NCBI GenBank assembly: GCA_036583965.1
Contig: JAZBQD010000021.1
Coordinates: forward strand, 17,527,266-17,591,265
DNA: 64,000 bases
Source: Prunella strophiata
Taxonomy: Eukaryota; Chordata; Aves; Passeriformes; Prunellidae
Direction: 5' to 3'
Positions 25,679-38,278 of this stretch are shown here, in pieces. Made by a program: the position numbers and the translations under genes. Each line of letters begins with the position of its first letter. The stretch's first letter is position 1. A model generated the notes under the pieces. It saw only the letters and a list, made by a program, of their open reading frames with translations. It made no database searches and was not told the origin of the DNA.

Positions 25679-27772
25679 TCTTGGAAGCTGCATCAAAATG
25701 ATCTTTACAAAATCAAATGTCAGTACAGTGATAGAACATTACTATAATATACATTAGAGAATTGTTGTTATTGTTTTCATTTCACATGGGGATAGGAGTT
25801 TGAGACCCAGCTGTGCAAGGCTGGGAATGTACAGATACACATATATTTATAGATATGGTTTTTGCCCTCCTCAAAGCTCATAACACAGACCAGCCTGGGA
25901 GCAGGAACACCTTTGTTATCTCATGGCCAAAAAGCAGAAAAATTGCCTTGTGTCCCCAGTAATGAGTGTGGAGTGTGGTTCAGCTGGAGAATTGCTGTGC
26001 TGCAATAAGGTTCCCTTTCTGCTCTTCCTGGTGCCATATGCTGCCCTAATTAGTGCAGGCAAAAGGTAATGAGAGCACAGTGGAGGAGAGGGAGCTCCGT
26101 GGGAAGCAGGCTGATCTCTAAAACTCTGCATTATGTCATCCCTACATAGAGCACAATAGAGTTTTAATCCAGATTTTTATGTTGCACTTATATTTTGGGA
26201 TGGTTTTTTATCTTTCTCTGAGAAGCACCACTGCTTCCCTGGGTGTGGATATTTGTGCTGTAGTTGCTGCACCAGTCTTTCCCAAAAACCTGTGAACTTT
26301 TTCCCAGGGGTAGTGGCTCATAATTTTTCATCCAGCCTTGATGTAAAGCTGTTTATAAATTTTAAATCATTTCCATATATCTGCTGCTCTACTTTAGTTC
26401 TGCACCAAGTGCAAATTTTGATTTGTGTTCTGCTCTGCATCCACAACCTCTCTGTGTCTTTGGAGGTCTGTGTTTAAGGTGTGCACTCAAACATTGGACA
26501 GACAATTTCCAGTCTGAGGGAGCTGGTTTTGCTGCTCTCTTTGCAATACCTGGCTGAGACAACACCAGGACATGAACCCAGAGCAAGGAGGTCACAGTCA
26601 GAATCTGTTACACCCACTTGCCCTTCCCTCTTGTCACACAAGCCCTTGGGAGCTGGGAGCTGTTGGCACAGTTTAAAATTTAAGAAAATAACCCACAATG
26701 AAATAAACCCTACAAACAGCACTAAATTGTGCTGCTGCAAAGTAGAATAAGACCAAACCAAAGAGTAATTGGCACACCAGAGAGCACATCTGATATATCA
26801 CTGTGCTCAGGACTGAAGATTCAGCAGGTACATGGAGAGAAGTTCATGCTTAACCACCTAAAAATGGTCTGATTTTAAAAGCTGCTGTGCAGTCAGATCC
26901 CACCCAAGTCAAAAGTGGGAAGTGAATCTTTGCATTCAAAACTTCTATTTTTATCATGGTTTTTATGATGGGTCCATTCTAAACCTTTGCTAGCAGAGCC
27001 CTCAAAAAATGGAACAAAAAACAATCATCCCAACTGTACTGCAATGTGCTCTTACAAGGAGTAAAAATGTGGTGGGAAAGACAAAGTGCTACTTTTACAA
27101 TATCCTGTGCCAAATCACAGGTTATACAATCCAGGTTTTTATTTGCACAGCCAACAGTGCTTTGTAGAGCAATCAGGGAAGATAATACAATCCATTTTAC
27201 ATTCTCATTACTTTAGAAGTGTTGAATCTTCTGAAATGGTTTCGGGGTTAATTGAGAATTTGCAGTTTTACAATAGACTAGGAATTGTTTAGGCTGCCCT
27301 TGTTTCATATTTTTGTGCATACCTTTGTTGCAAAGTTATAAAAACAACAATAAAAGAAGAAACAAAGAAGTGAAATGAAATGATCTGCATTGCTGCCATC
27401 CCAGGCACTCATTTTTGTGGCAGATAAAGCTGAGGTATTGATTAATGTTTAAATGGTTATTAAGAGGAAGGACGTGTTGGGTTGATGGAACATCTCACTG
27501 TGCACTAATGCTTTCCTTTGATTCTTTCCCACATATTCCCTGGGGGATAATTTCTGCTCCTGGGGAAGCCAGTGGTGAAACTCTGAGTTACTTTTTCGCC
27601 AGCATAAATAAGCCAACTATTTTTTCCCATTTATCTCTTTTTCTGCATAAATTCCAAAAGTTTCAGGTTTCCAAATCTGTTCTTTAACTTATTTTAACAT
27701 CATAAGAGCTCATAAAGATGTGTAATTTTTCTTGGCTGTATATGCTGAAGTTTTGATGCTCACTCTGCCTGC

Positions 27773-27814
27773 CTGAGCACCTGAATATTCCTGTGCAGGA
27801 ATATTCAGGCTCAG
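27773..27814. repeat. inverted repeat, 14-bp perfect arms plus a 5-bp outer stem
   Basis: CCTGAATATTCCTG (27780-27793) and CAGGAATATTCAGG (27796-27809) are perfect reverse complements around a 2-nt centre. Outside them CTGAG (27773-27777) pairs with CTCAG (27810-27814), with a 2-nt bulge on the left side. Confidence 0.93.
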
Positions 27815-28934
27815 CAGCCCCCAGGAAATTCCATTTTCCAAGCCTGAAGCAAAGTTGTGCTAAAAAAGCAGCAGCCTGGGCAGGGCTGGCTGTCAGCACT
27901 TTGTTAGAGGCTGGCATCTTACATTTTATTTCATTTTACCTTTTTTTTTTTTACCCCCTCCCCCAGTAATGTGTTGGGTTTTTCTTATTCCCTCATACTT
28001 GCAATGATACTTTTTAATTTTTTTTGCAACATTATCACACAGGACTTTCAGGTGAATTCACTTTCAGGTGAATGCCACTGTGAGGCACTGCCCTGGCACA
28101 GACTCATTAAATAATAACAGGTTCCATGTCAATTACTGGTAATTTAAAGTGTCTATAAAAGGTTGTATGGTGGTTTATGACCTGTAACAATTCACTACAA
28201 AAAAGATAAACAGGTTATTATCCCAGGTATTGATTATATGATTGGAGTTTTTGTTTAAAATATTAACACATCTAATTGGAGAGGGAATTGGTATCAGTTA
28301 ATTCAGCTCTGGGTTCTTTATTTAATATATTTTACTGAGTATAGAATTAGGCATTAATAACATGCTTCAGTCAAGTTCAGGGAAGTTCCTGATATGTAAA
28401 CTCCACAATCTCTCTAAACATTTCCAGTTTTGGGGGCTAAATATTTGTGCTGATTAAAGGGAAAAAAGAACACCAGGGAATTTCATATTGGGGATTCTTG
28501 GAGACAGCATTCCCAAACTCTGGTTGAGGCAATGTGGATGTGGTTGGATTTAATCAGCAGAAGGAGGAAGCTCCAGATCCCAGAGTGCAGAACAAGAGTG
28601 TGCAAACAGGGCTGGGTGTAACCACCTCCCCCAGACTGGGTGAATTCATTGTCTGACTCTTTTTGCTACCATTCCCCACAATTTGGAACATTTCCAGCTC
28701 ACCCAAAATAACTAATGGTAAGGAAAAAAAAAAATAAATAAAAACACTCAAACGTAAATTAAAAATACAGCTTCAGGTCCAACTGGAATTTGGAGTCTGG
28801 AAAAAGGAGGTGATGGGATTCATGGGACCAGTGTGGGTGCAGAGGCCTGTTGGAAGTGCTCTGGCTGTGTAACACAGCAGTAGGAAACAGGTCCTGTATA
28901 ATATCCTAAATATTGATTTCTCTGCTAAACTTTG

Positions 28935-28938
<4 letters not shown>

Positions 28939-28968
<30 letters not shown>
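28939..28968. repeat. (AT)15 microsatellite
   Basis: Uninterrupted AT dinucleotide run about 220 bp upstream of the EC4 exon. Confidence 0.95.
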
Positions 28969-28970
<2 letters not shown>

Positions 28971-29185
28971 AAAGGAACTGACTCAAACCTCTCTCTATAT
29001 CTCCCTCTGCCAGCTAAGCCTAACAACACTGAACTGTCTCTAAGGCAAGGCACAAGCTTAAATTGTGTTTTTGCAATATGAAGAGATCCACTGAGAGCCA
29101 CTGCCCAGACAGATTCCTTTGCAGCAATGCATTTGTTTGATGTTCAGATCTATAATTTGCTAACAACTCCTGCACTTTTGTTCAG

Positions 29186-29328
29186 GTATTCAGTGTACAA
29201 GGACCCAGCAGGGTGGCTGGAAATCAACCCCACCAACGGCACCGTTGGCACCACGGCAGTGCTGGACAGGGAATCTCCCTTCGTGCACAACAACGTCTAC
29301 ACTGCTCTGTTCCTGGCCATCGACAGTG
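29186..29328 (+). CDS. CDH13: CDH13 internal exon, body of EC4
   Basis: This 143-nt exon lies between TTTTGTTCAG and GTGAGT. Its first base completes the Arg codon of the previous exon, and its last base is the first base of a Gly codon. The peptide reads [20 protein letters not shown], then LDRESPF, and ends in LFLAIDS plus the split Gly. LDRE is the cadherin calcium-binding motif of EC4, and NGT is a potential N-glycosylation site. The match to vertebrate T-cadherin is close along the whole exon. It sits alone between two large introns of about 20.6 and 9.9 kb. By homology it is exon 11. Confidence 0.96.
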
Positions 29329-29499
29329 GTGAGTGACCTCTGGGGATAAAATCCTTCAGTTCCTGCTTGAAATGCTCTGTTCTGAAAGCTGCATGTGATG
29401 CCTTAAGTTTTAGCTTTTCTATTTTTCAGTGTGCTGCTTTAGTGTGTGGGTCTGAGCTTCACATCAGGGCATGGTGAGCTCTGTGCACAGAGCAGGGAG

Positions 29500-29915
29500 A
29501 CAAAACAATTCCTGCTCCAGCTGGGCACCAAGGACAAATGATCCAAATCTCAGCCCAAGAGCACAACCAGCGTGGGCTGAAGAGAGAAAAACAAGCAGGG
29601 TGGGACTAAAGCTTTAGCAGGGGCTAAAGCTGGAATGGGACAATGAACTCCAGGGTGCAAATGGAGCAGAACTGATCCAAGGGAGAGACCCCGGGAGCGC
29701 TCGTGCATTTTGGGACCATTTTGGTTCATCTTGGGTTCATTTTGTGCCCATTTTGGTTCACCTTGGGTTCATTTTGTGCCCATTTTGGTTCATCTTGGGT
29801 GCAGCCCTGGCTGGGCTCTTGTGCTGCCCAAGGTGCATCCATTGAGTCCTTTTAATAAATCCCTGCTTTATTCTTTAGCTCTGCCCAGCCTCTGCTCTAG
29901 CTCAGCCTTCTCAAG
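29500..29915 (+). mobile_element. LTR-like remnant with internal 32-bp repeats
   Basis: Landmarks are AACTGATCCAAGGGAGAGAC, then a triplicated 32-bp unit at 29717-29807, then CCTTTTAATAAATCCCTGCT followed by TTATTCTTTAGCTCTG. The AATAAA with a T/G-rich follow-on looks like the R-U5 part of an LTR read on the + strand. Both borders are estimates and no target-site duplication was found. Confidence 0.6.
29717..29807. repeat. 32-bp tandem repeat, nearly 3 copies
   Basis: Copies start at 29717, 29749 and 29781 with CATTTTGGTTCA; they differ by a T/C change, and the third is cut short after TTGGGT. They lie inside the LTR-like element. Confidence 0.9.
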
Positions 29916-31026
29916 GCATCACACATTTAAAATTACCCACGTGCTGCAGCTCTTCTCTGTGTGGCCACCTAAATGCATTAGAGAGCATTGTGGAAGCCAG
30001 AAGAAAGAGGAATTAACTTGAAACTTCAAATTTACAACAGCTTTAATTTAGGTTTATGCCTCACAGATTTATGTCTTAATGCTAGGTGCAATTATTCTCG
30101 AAACATTCTTGGAAATGTAATAAATCATCCTAATCAGAGTTAATTTCTTCATAATGTTTGAGCAGTCAGCATGCCTGAGGCATTTAAATACCAACAACTC
30201 ATCTTTGATATGCTGGATTATAATCTACTCAATACAATGACAGTGACAATAAAAACAACTAAACTCCTTGTAAAAATGCAACAATTTTTGCATATTGTGT
30301 GTACTAAAGTTCCTCCTGTCAAATAGAATCCAAATTAAGCTATCCAGGGAAAATTCAGCAAATTACTTTGGAGCAGAGGAAGAAAGAGCAAATCCTGAAC
30401 GTTCCAAATCTCCTGAGCTAAAGGCACAAAATAAATAAAAGATTTGCCTGTAATATAACAGCTAATATGCTAACACTTTTTCACAGCTGCAGCTGGTTTA
30501 GCCCTGGTGATGAATTGTAAAATGCTCTTTTTAAGAGAGTAATTCCACATTTTTGCAAGCACATGACTCAGGGAACATTTGCAGGGCCTGACAGGAGAAA
30601 GAAAATATCGCCTTAAGTATAACAGAAAAAATTCTGCTGAGGAGATGATTTACTTATATATTAATATACATATTTTCCTTAGGAAAATTCTGGGGGGAAA
30701 TGTAGCACTAAACATATTTCTGTCTTTTGCTTGCTGTTGGATTTTTTTTTCTTTTTTTAATGCATCTCAAAATCAGGTGCACTGGGAAATGTCATCTCAC
30801 AATGAAAGTAAAAATTTGGGATATTACTGAGGGGTTACCCAAAGGACAAAGTTGTGTTTTAAAGGTGAAGTTAGATGTTGTCAAAGAGCATAGATGGAGA
30901 AAGGAGATGAGTGTTCTTGACTGTGGGAACCAGCCTGAGTAATGTGGATTTTGGGGGACACCTTTATGCTGCAAATTGGGGCTTGCTCATTTATTCTAAG
31001 CCCATAACTTCACTGCTTTGAATTCT

Positions 31027-31030
<4 letters not shown>

Positions 31031-31059
<29 letters not shown>
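31031..31059. repeat. poly(T) run of 29 nt
   Basis: Uninterrupted T run; no attached retroelement body recognised. Confidence 0.92.
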
Positions 31060-33920
31060 CATTCTGGAAAAATGAGAGAAGGGGAAGGTGTGCAGAACAG
31101 CAGAGAAAAGGAATCCTGTTCACTTGGGATTCTGAGGCAGCACCTGACTGCAGCCCCTGTAATTGTGTTTATTTGTGACTGTGCAGCTCTGGCAGTGCAG
31201 GAGTTCATCTTCCCCAGCATTATTGACTCCTGTGAATGCAATGATTGCAAACCACACGTGTGCACTTAGCACTGTCATGCTAAGGTGTAATAATGATCTT
31301 TTCCTGCCATGAGCAGCCCTGCCACACGTGGGAGTGGGAATGGAATGAACAGCAGAACTTAATTAGCTGATATTAACCTTGTGCCCTGCATCACCTCTGC
31401 ATTAATTACCAGGCAGCTTGGGGAGCACATTCAGCTTGGAGATGGGCTGGGAAGTGGGAAAATTTTCTGCTGGCCTGGATGAATGGCTCTGGCTAAAGCA
31501 GCCAAGGAAGTTTTAGAGTTGATCTCAACAGGTTGGGAGTCTGCCTTGTCCCTGCAGGGACAGCTGGGACTGACAGTATCCCTGGGAAGTGTTCCCAAAC
31601 TTGTTTCCAGGCTGACACTGTCATCTAGCACAGCTGGGACGACCCACTTTATCTCTGCAACCATCAGAGCTAATGTCCAACTTGAAATATTGCATTAGAT
31701 GAGAAACCAAATTGTGGGAAAGTGATATTAAATGAATGCAGAATGATTTCAGGACTCTAAAAGAAGGCTATGTTAACTTAAAAAGGGGAAAAAAATCAGA
31801 TTGAACATAACTATCTGCACCTCTTTAGAGCAGCATTGTCCATAGACTGCAGACCTCTCTCTCCAGGTTAATAAGTGAAGCCTGTCTAATGCCAGTGAAT
31901 ATGCCTGGGACTTCTCAGTGAGAGGGCAGCCAAAAGCAAGATTAAGAACTGCCAAATGAAATAGGGCAATAAAGTGAAAATTTAGAGGCATCTCCAATAG
32001 AACAAGTCATTTGCTTGGGCTAACTGATTTGTGCTGAAAAAGGAGGAGAGGGAAAAAAGAAATACTTTAGCAGAAATTCTTTTTCAAAAATGTTCAGTGG
32101 AGGTTTTTATTTCTATTGGCCTCTCAGGTTATCTCTGAGTCAAATTTGAGATGGCACAGGCACTGAGGAAGCCTGAGCTGCCCCATAGGCTTTCCTCCCC
32201 TTTCCTGGAAATTCAGAGAGCTCAGGTAATGCCCAGGGCACAGCCCAGCAGTGGGAATTGGCACCCAGAGCAGCTCCCAGCAGAGCAAGCACTGCAAGAT
32301 CTGTGAAAATCTTTAACAGAATTCATAGTGAATAACTCTAAAATCATATGAAGCCTTGCTGAAGTGCCTGAGCCATATTCTAAAACATAAATACAATTAT
32401 TCAGTGCTCACAGCACTGGAGTTTACATGCTTACAGAAAAGGTTCTGCTGTCCCATTGTGCTCCTTGCTCACCTCTTTATAAAATGACCTTACATTCCAG
32501 TGCTGTCCTGAGGGAGGATTTGAGACAGCTGCAAACAAACCCCACAGTGATCCTGATCCTTCTTCCATCCCCTTTTGCTGATGTCAGTGGAGAATCTGTC
32601 ACCAGTTCCATCATACTCCTGGTTATTACACTTCAAGTGCCAGGGCTTTTTTTTTTTAATCTGTAAAGTGTTGGATATTTCTGTCCCAAGTAAAACCTGG
32701 AGCTTTGTGCTTGGTATTTCTTTGTATAAATCTGTCACATCTTTATCATTTTTTGGGATATCACTTTACCAGTAGGACAGGAACAATGAGAGGGGCATAG
32801 AAAATGGAGCCCATTTTCTGCAGGAAATAAGTTAGCTCTTTATGAGATTCTTTTTGACCTTTATGATATTATTTCTCAGCATTATCAAATTAACTGCAGC
32901 TAAAGGTGGTAAAGTATGAATTATGTTATTCCTGATCTAAACAGTTCCTGTATCTTCCCAAACACACTTGAAACTATGTGTAACAGCAAATTTGATGGAA
33001 AGAGTGTTAATTTATAGATAATAAATTTTGACCTTTTATGGGGGTGCATTGCACTTTAAAAAGGACTTGTTGGAAGAAATATCCTAATTTTCTCAGTACA
33101 TTTGATTTCAGTAAAAGGTCAACATAGTGTCTTTAGAATTTGAAAACTTTTTATTAAAGACCTGTGTGACCATAGAGTCTCTGGCCTATTAAAGAAGAAA
33201 TTAAACACTGGTAGGAAATACCATGCAGCAGAGTTAACACGTTAAAGTGTCATGAACTGTGTTTAATCTGAGAATGAGCTGATAATGGGGCAAAGTCAGG
33301 TTTATGCAAACTTGGGAAACATCAGGGGTTTCATTCAATTAGCAAAAGTGCCAACAATGGTGATCATTTTATTTAGCACTCTAATCACTGAACCCAATGC
33401 AGCCTCACAGCATTATTGGGAGCTTTTGTGCCAAAAGGAATTTTGCTCATTCCATGAGAGGAGAAATCATTTGGGTTGGAGAAACCTGTGTGGAACAGAC
33501 CTTCCAAATGTGCTCATCCTGCAGATCCTATTGTTCACTGCATTTGGGATGAGGATCACAAAGCAGAACACCTGGATGTTTTTCTCACTCAACCATGCTA
33601 GAAACTCTCCAGGAAAGGTCATTTTTTCCCCCCTGTATTCTTAGAGTTTGAATCTAGAAAAAGGGGAGGATGAAACCATGGCTGGAGGTGAAGCTAAAAA
33701 ATACCTGGAAAATGTGTGAAATCTTTAAAAGATAAAATTAGTTTCTCCATTTCTTTTTAGAGGCATGAATAATAATTTATTCCCAGATTTACCTTATGCA
33801 AGAATCACTCTTTTTTTGTGGAATTAATATCCCATTATGTAGCCTTTTCCTATCTCTTTAAAAACAAAATCTTTGGGTATTTTTGTTTGCCTGACTTATG
33901 GAAAACCCACCTATGTTGTC

Positions 33921-33949
33921 CATTATTTGTCACCTAGTGACAAATAATG
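33921..33949. repeat. perfect inverted repeat, 13-bp arms, 3-nt loop
   Basis: CATTATTTGTCAC and GTGACAAATAATG are exact reverse complements separated by CTA. Confidence 0.95.
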
Positions 33950-35012
33950 ACACATTAATCTTGCTGGTTGGGTTAAATGCAAACTAAATTTGGATTCCAT
34001 TTTTTTTGGGGTGGTTGGATGCCACTGCAGTGGGGTCCCACCTAAAGGCAGTGTGAGCATTCCACCTTCATTCTCTGACATTCCTACCACCAGGGAGCTA
34101 CTGAGGCAAAAACTGGGAATTTAAGAACTTCTGCTGCATTAAACAAAGAGAATAAATATCATTAAAAGTAATTTTAGCTGGGAGTTCAGGGTTTGCCTTG
34201 AGCTACACTGGCAGTTTAAGAAAAAGCAACTTGGACTTTGCTTCTCTGCCTGTGGCCAGCTGCACTTGTGAGCTGTGGCACTGTCTCACTTTTCCTGAGC
34301 AAAATGAAGAAACAGTGAATCAGGGTCTAGTTCTCAACTTCCCCCAGGTTTCCAAGGAGCAGCTGAACCCAAGAAATCCTGAATCCCATTTCCTGTGCAG
34401 GTCTTGGCACTGCTAATCTTTAGAAAGAAAAGTTCCTTATTGTCCTCTGTGTGATGAGCAGGAACAAACAGCACCCAGGAAAAGCTGCAGTAACAGAGAG
34501 ATGTGTGGCACTTTGCAATGAGAACTTTTCCTGGCGTGTGTCTAACCTGTCTCCTCACTCCATGATGTACATAATTCAATTACCATGGATTGATTCCACC
34601 TAAAACACGTTATTTGGGAAGAAATCAGGCAATTAGTTACCATGGCAACCCAATTAAGCCAGTTTTATACCCCTTATCTTAATTGCTGTATTAATTGAGG
34701 AGAGAAAATAAATTGAAGACTCATCCTTTTCTTGCCATTTTAGATTTCAGTAAAATATGAATTGCACACAAAATATTGTTTTAATTTGTCATCATGGGCT
34801 CATGATTGGAAAAAGAAATTAGAATGTTGAAAACAGTATTTAAGACGGATGGCACATGTCAGTAGCAATTGGGTGTGCTGAAAGAGCTGTGCTCTTCTGA
34901 AATGTAATTACTCAAAAACAGGAGCTGCATATTTTATTTGAGGGGATGAATGAAGGGTTGCAACTTTGGAAGAAGTCAGCAGCCATTATGGATGTCCTGC
35001 TATTTTGTCATA

Positions 35013-35508
35013 TGCAGATATTTTTTATTTTAAATATTTTATATACATGTTTTATTTATTTATTTATTTATTTAATAGATTATATAAAAATATATAATTT
35101 TTTATATATATTTTATATAAATATATATTTACTATATATATTCTATATATATAGATTATATATAAATATATAATACATTTATATTTATATATTTATTATA
35201 TATTTACTATAATATTTTAATATTATATTTACATATATATTATACTTCTATATTATATATTTTATTTCTATTATATTATTATATATATTTACTATATTTT
35301 CTATATATTTACTATATATATTTTATGTTTTATATATAGATGTATAACACATAATTTTTATTTTATATATTTTATATTATTATATATATATTTAATATAT
35401 TTTCTGTATGTATTTTATGTATTATATATAGATGTATAATGTAATTTTTATTTTATATATTTTACATTTTATTTAATATATTTTATGCATTTATTTTATA
35501 TATTTCAC
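35013..35508. repeat. nearly pure A/T block of about 0.5 kb
   Basis: The block starts with a TTTA-type run (about 35050-35075) and continues with TATATA, ATTTTATATA and a diverged repeated module (TATATAGATGTATAA occurs near 35332 and 35424). G and C are almost absent. Confidence 0.93.
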
Positions 35509-36447
35509 AAAGCACCTATATGTTAATATAGATGGGAAATGCACAGAAAAATTGAATTCATGGGGGATTAGGGACAAAATGCCAGCCTATGGCTTTGAGG
35601 AGAGCAGTTCTGTGAGCAGCACCCCCAGATTTTGGTGTCTCTCCCCTCTGCTGGTTCCATTTGCTTTGGCTGAACATTGGTGGAGCTCCCCCTGAGCAGG
35701 GAATGCAGAGGGACAGAGCTGCACGAGGGGACTGCTGCCAAAGCACCCAGCACACTCAGAATCTTCTGAGCAGAAAAGCAGCATATAGAGGGGGAAAAAA
35801 ATCCTCAGTGTGAGGGATGAGACAGAAATTTGTGTTTGGATTCTCAGAGCAGCACATTAGAAAGCATGAAAAGCACTGTTCTTGTTTGAAGAGCAGTGTG
35901 TAATTCAGTGTGACTTTACTCCAATAATTCTGATATTATTCTGTGCAGCTTTTCATTAATATCCAACCATTAAAAGTACACAAAGTATCTTTTTCTACAA
36001 CATTTACTTTCAAACTGATTTTTTTCAACAACATGGTCATTTATTCTGGCAGCACTAAAATCCAATTTAAAATCCACATTTCCTGCTAACAGCCCCTTGC
36101 ATTGGAGACTCAGCTCACCACCAAGTTTCCACTTTTGTTTCGCTATGAAATTCTCCATCCTCAGCCTCTGTTTCAGCAGCTTTTACACAAAGCAGTGATG
36201 CTGTTCCACTCCTATGATTGCCATGGTGTATTCCCACATGTGCCACTTCTGGGAGTTTGGAATTCTTCTCTGTCCCCAAGGGCTCTAAGGGCACCCAAAT
36301 ATTTGAAATGTTCATCCTCAGGAGGGATGGCCAGTTCTGGGCAGAGGCAAATGGGATCATGAGCTCGTTGGGAAAGCTTTCTCCCCAGGATTCTTGGACC
36401 CTTTAGGTCTTGCTCTGCTCATTAATTCTGCTCTCAGCCACAAGGTT

Positions 36448-36493
36448 TGACAATCCAAATTAACTAAAAATGACAATCCAAATTAAGTAAAAA
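36448..36493. repeat. 23-bp tandem duplication
   Basis: TGACAATCCAAATTAACTAA and its copy differ at one base (C/G), with period 23. Confidence 0.9.
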
Positions 36494-37684
36494 TCCAAGT
36501 TTTACTTCAGAATTAAAATATTCTGGTAACTTTCCTTTCAAAATCAAAGGCATCTGGAGATCATGGGATCTTGAATTATTTCAACAGCACAATACCATCA
36601 AATTTATGAAAGTCATATATCCCCAATGGATGAGTTGTGACCATTTTTGCTTGATTCATTTCGTGTTACATTTTTATGACGTGTGTTAACAAGCTCCAGT
36701 TTATGACCCTGACATTTGCTTGCTTTTCTTTTGGAGGTCTTCATAAATCAAGGAAAGATTTCTGTTTAAATCATTATAAATAAACCAAGCAGAGAGTAAG
36801 TCATTGAAATGGACAGAAGCAATTTCCTTTCACTCTTTTTTTTTTTTGTGTGTGTAATATTTGCCCAGCTCCTGAACCATACAAAGAGTGAAACATTTGC
36901 ACAGCAGGGAGAACACAGCCATATCTGTGTGTGACAAAATAGCAGGACATCCATAAAGCTGTTGGCTTCTTCATTTCAAAAGGCAGATTTTAATATTACT
37001 GACTTCAAAGAAAGATAAGAAGGGCAGTGCATAAGACATTATCAGTCCAGTGTGGAAATAATGCATTCAAAATTAAAGACAGCAGTTTAATTAAGTGCAT
37101 GAAAGGCTGGCTTTTATGATCATATTTCAAATACTAGAATGTCTTTTCATCCATTCTGCCATATGACTTTACTTAATAATATATCAAGAACAAAAAAAAC
37201 CGTATGGGAGTCTTTCTGTAAATTCAATTAGTCCAATAAAAAGTGAAAAATAGTTTCTTTTTCATTAAAAAGAACTCAAGCCTAACCCTTCTGATGACAA
37301 AGTGTGAGATGAGGAGGGAGGGCAAGGCTGGAGAAGGATGAACATTCTGCCTTTGTGATGCATTTCTGCTCGCAGGAAACAGATGAAGTGTCACCATTAG
37401 TAACATTTGTTATTGAAAGGACTAATTGCACTCTGCTGCAGGCAGCAGTTTATCAGATCCACACCACGGGGTACTTGCTTCTGCCTTGGGATGCTCTCCC
37501 AGCACAGCAATAATTCAGTTTATTAAATATGCTCTGGATAAGTTTCCTTTATTGGGCTGCTGTGGGCAGGGGGATGGTGCTGAAGGGCACCTCTTGCAGG
37601 GCTGAGCTGTAAATGCTCTGGCACCTTGCCCTGGTGCTGCACAGGTTAACTGCAGCCTCCTGAATCCATTCTGGGAAGGGTTTA

Positions 37685-38200
37685 TGTTAGAACCCTGGTT
37701 ACTGAGAATTTGAGCTTTCTGTGAACCCTGGTTACTGAGAATTTGAGCTTTCTGTGCAGACAGGGCACTGGCCCCCAAGAGAGCACTTGCATTCGACCTG
37801 AAGCCATAAAGAAAGCTTCCAAAATTAAATAATAGAGCTAAGATTATGTGTAGTTTGAATAGAAGTGTGTAATATAACATAGTAGGAAATGTAGAGTTTA
37901 AACTTTTAGAATATAGTAATATAAAACAAGTTAGAAGTTTTAAAGTAGAGACTAGTCCTTCTTCTTTACCTTCTTCTTCACCTTCTTCCTCATAGGTTTA
38001 AATAGTGTTGTGTAATTAAATAAAAAAGTCCACATTATAAGTCACAAGTTAAAAATTGGTTAAAAAATAAAAACAATTTATGTGTCATTTCTTAATTAAC
38101 TAGTTTTTCCTTAAAAAACCTTATAAAGAAAGAGATACAACTCCATTTTTACCTTGTTAGTAAAGTGCTGTAGAACTCACAACTTGTTAAGACTGTTCCT
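37685..38200 (+). mobile_element. LTR in sense orientation, same family as 23.2-23.76 kb
   Basis: It begins TGTTAGAACCCTGGTTACTG and shares ordered landmarks with the minus-strand LTR at 23.2-23.76 kb, including CCCCCAAGAG, GTCATTTCTTAATTAA and AAAGTGCTGTAGAA. Similarity fades after about 38190 (AAGACTGTTCC), before the expected end, so it looks truncated or rearranged there. A perfect 33-bp duplication sits near its 5' end. Confidence 0.72.
37691..37756. repeat. perfect 33-bp tandem duplication inside the LTR
   Basis: Copies 37691-37723 and 37724-37756 are identical and begin AACCCTGGTTACTGAGAATT. The related LTR at 23.2-23.76 kb has one copy of this segment. Confidence 0.95.
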
Positions 38201-38244
38201 GCTTAGGGAAGTGCAGTGATCACACTTCCCTGTGCTAAACCAGG

Positions 38245-38276
<32 letters not shown>
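38245..38276. repeat. poly(A) run of 32 nt
   Basis: Uninterrupted A run about 45 bp after the recognisable end of the LTR. Confidence 0.92.

Positions 38277-38278
<2 letters not shown>

Larger units (their letters stand above)
8601..29185 (+). other. CDH13: CDH13 intron between the EC3/EC4 exon and the EC4 exon
   Basis: About 20.6 kb with a GTGAGG donor and TTGTTCAG acceptor. It holds three LTR remnants, three CR1 pieces, two minisatellites, two hairpins, A- and T-rich runs and a TA block, listed separately. The intervals between them, including about 8990-10270, 10335-13430, 13780-17440, 19000-23190 and 25700-28935, show no exon, RNA gene or element I can name. Confidence 0.9.
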
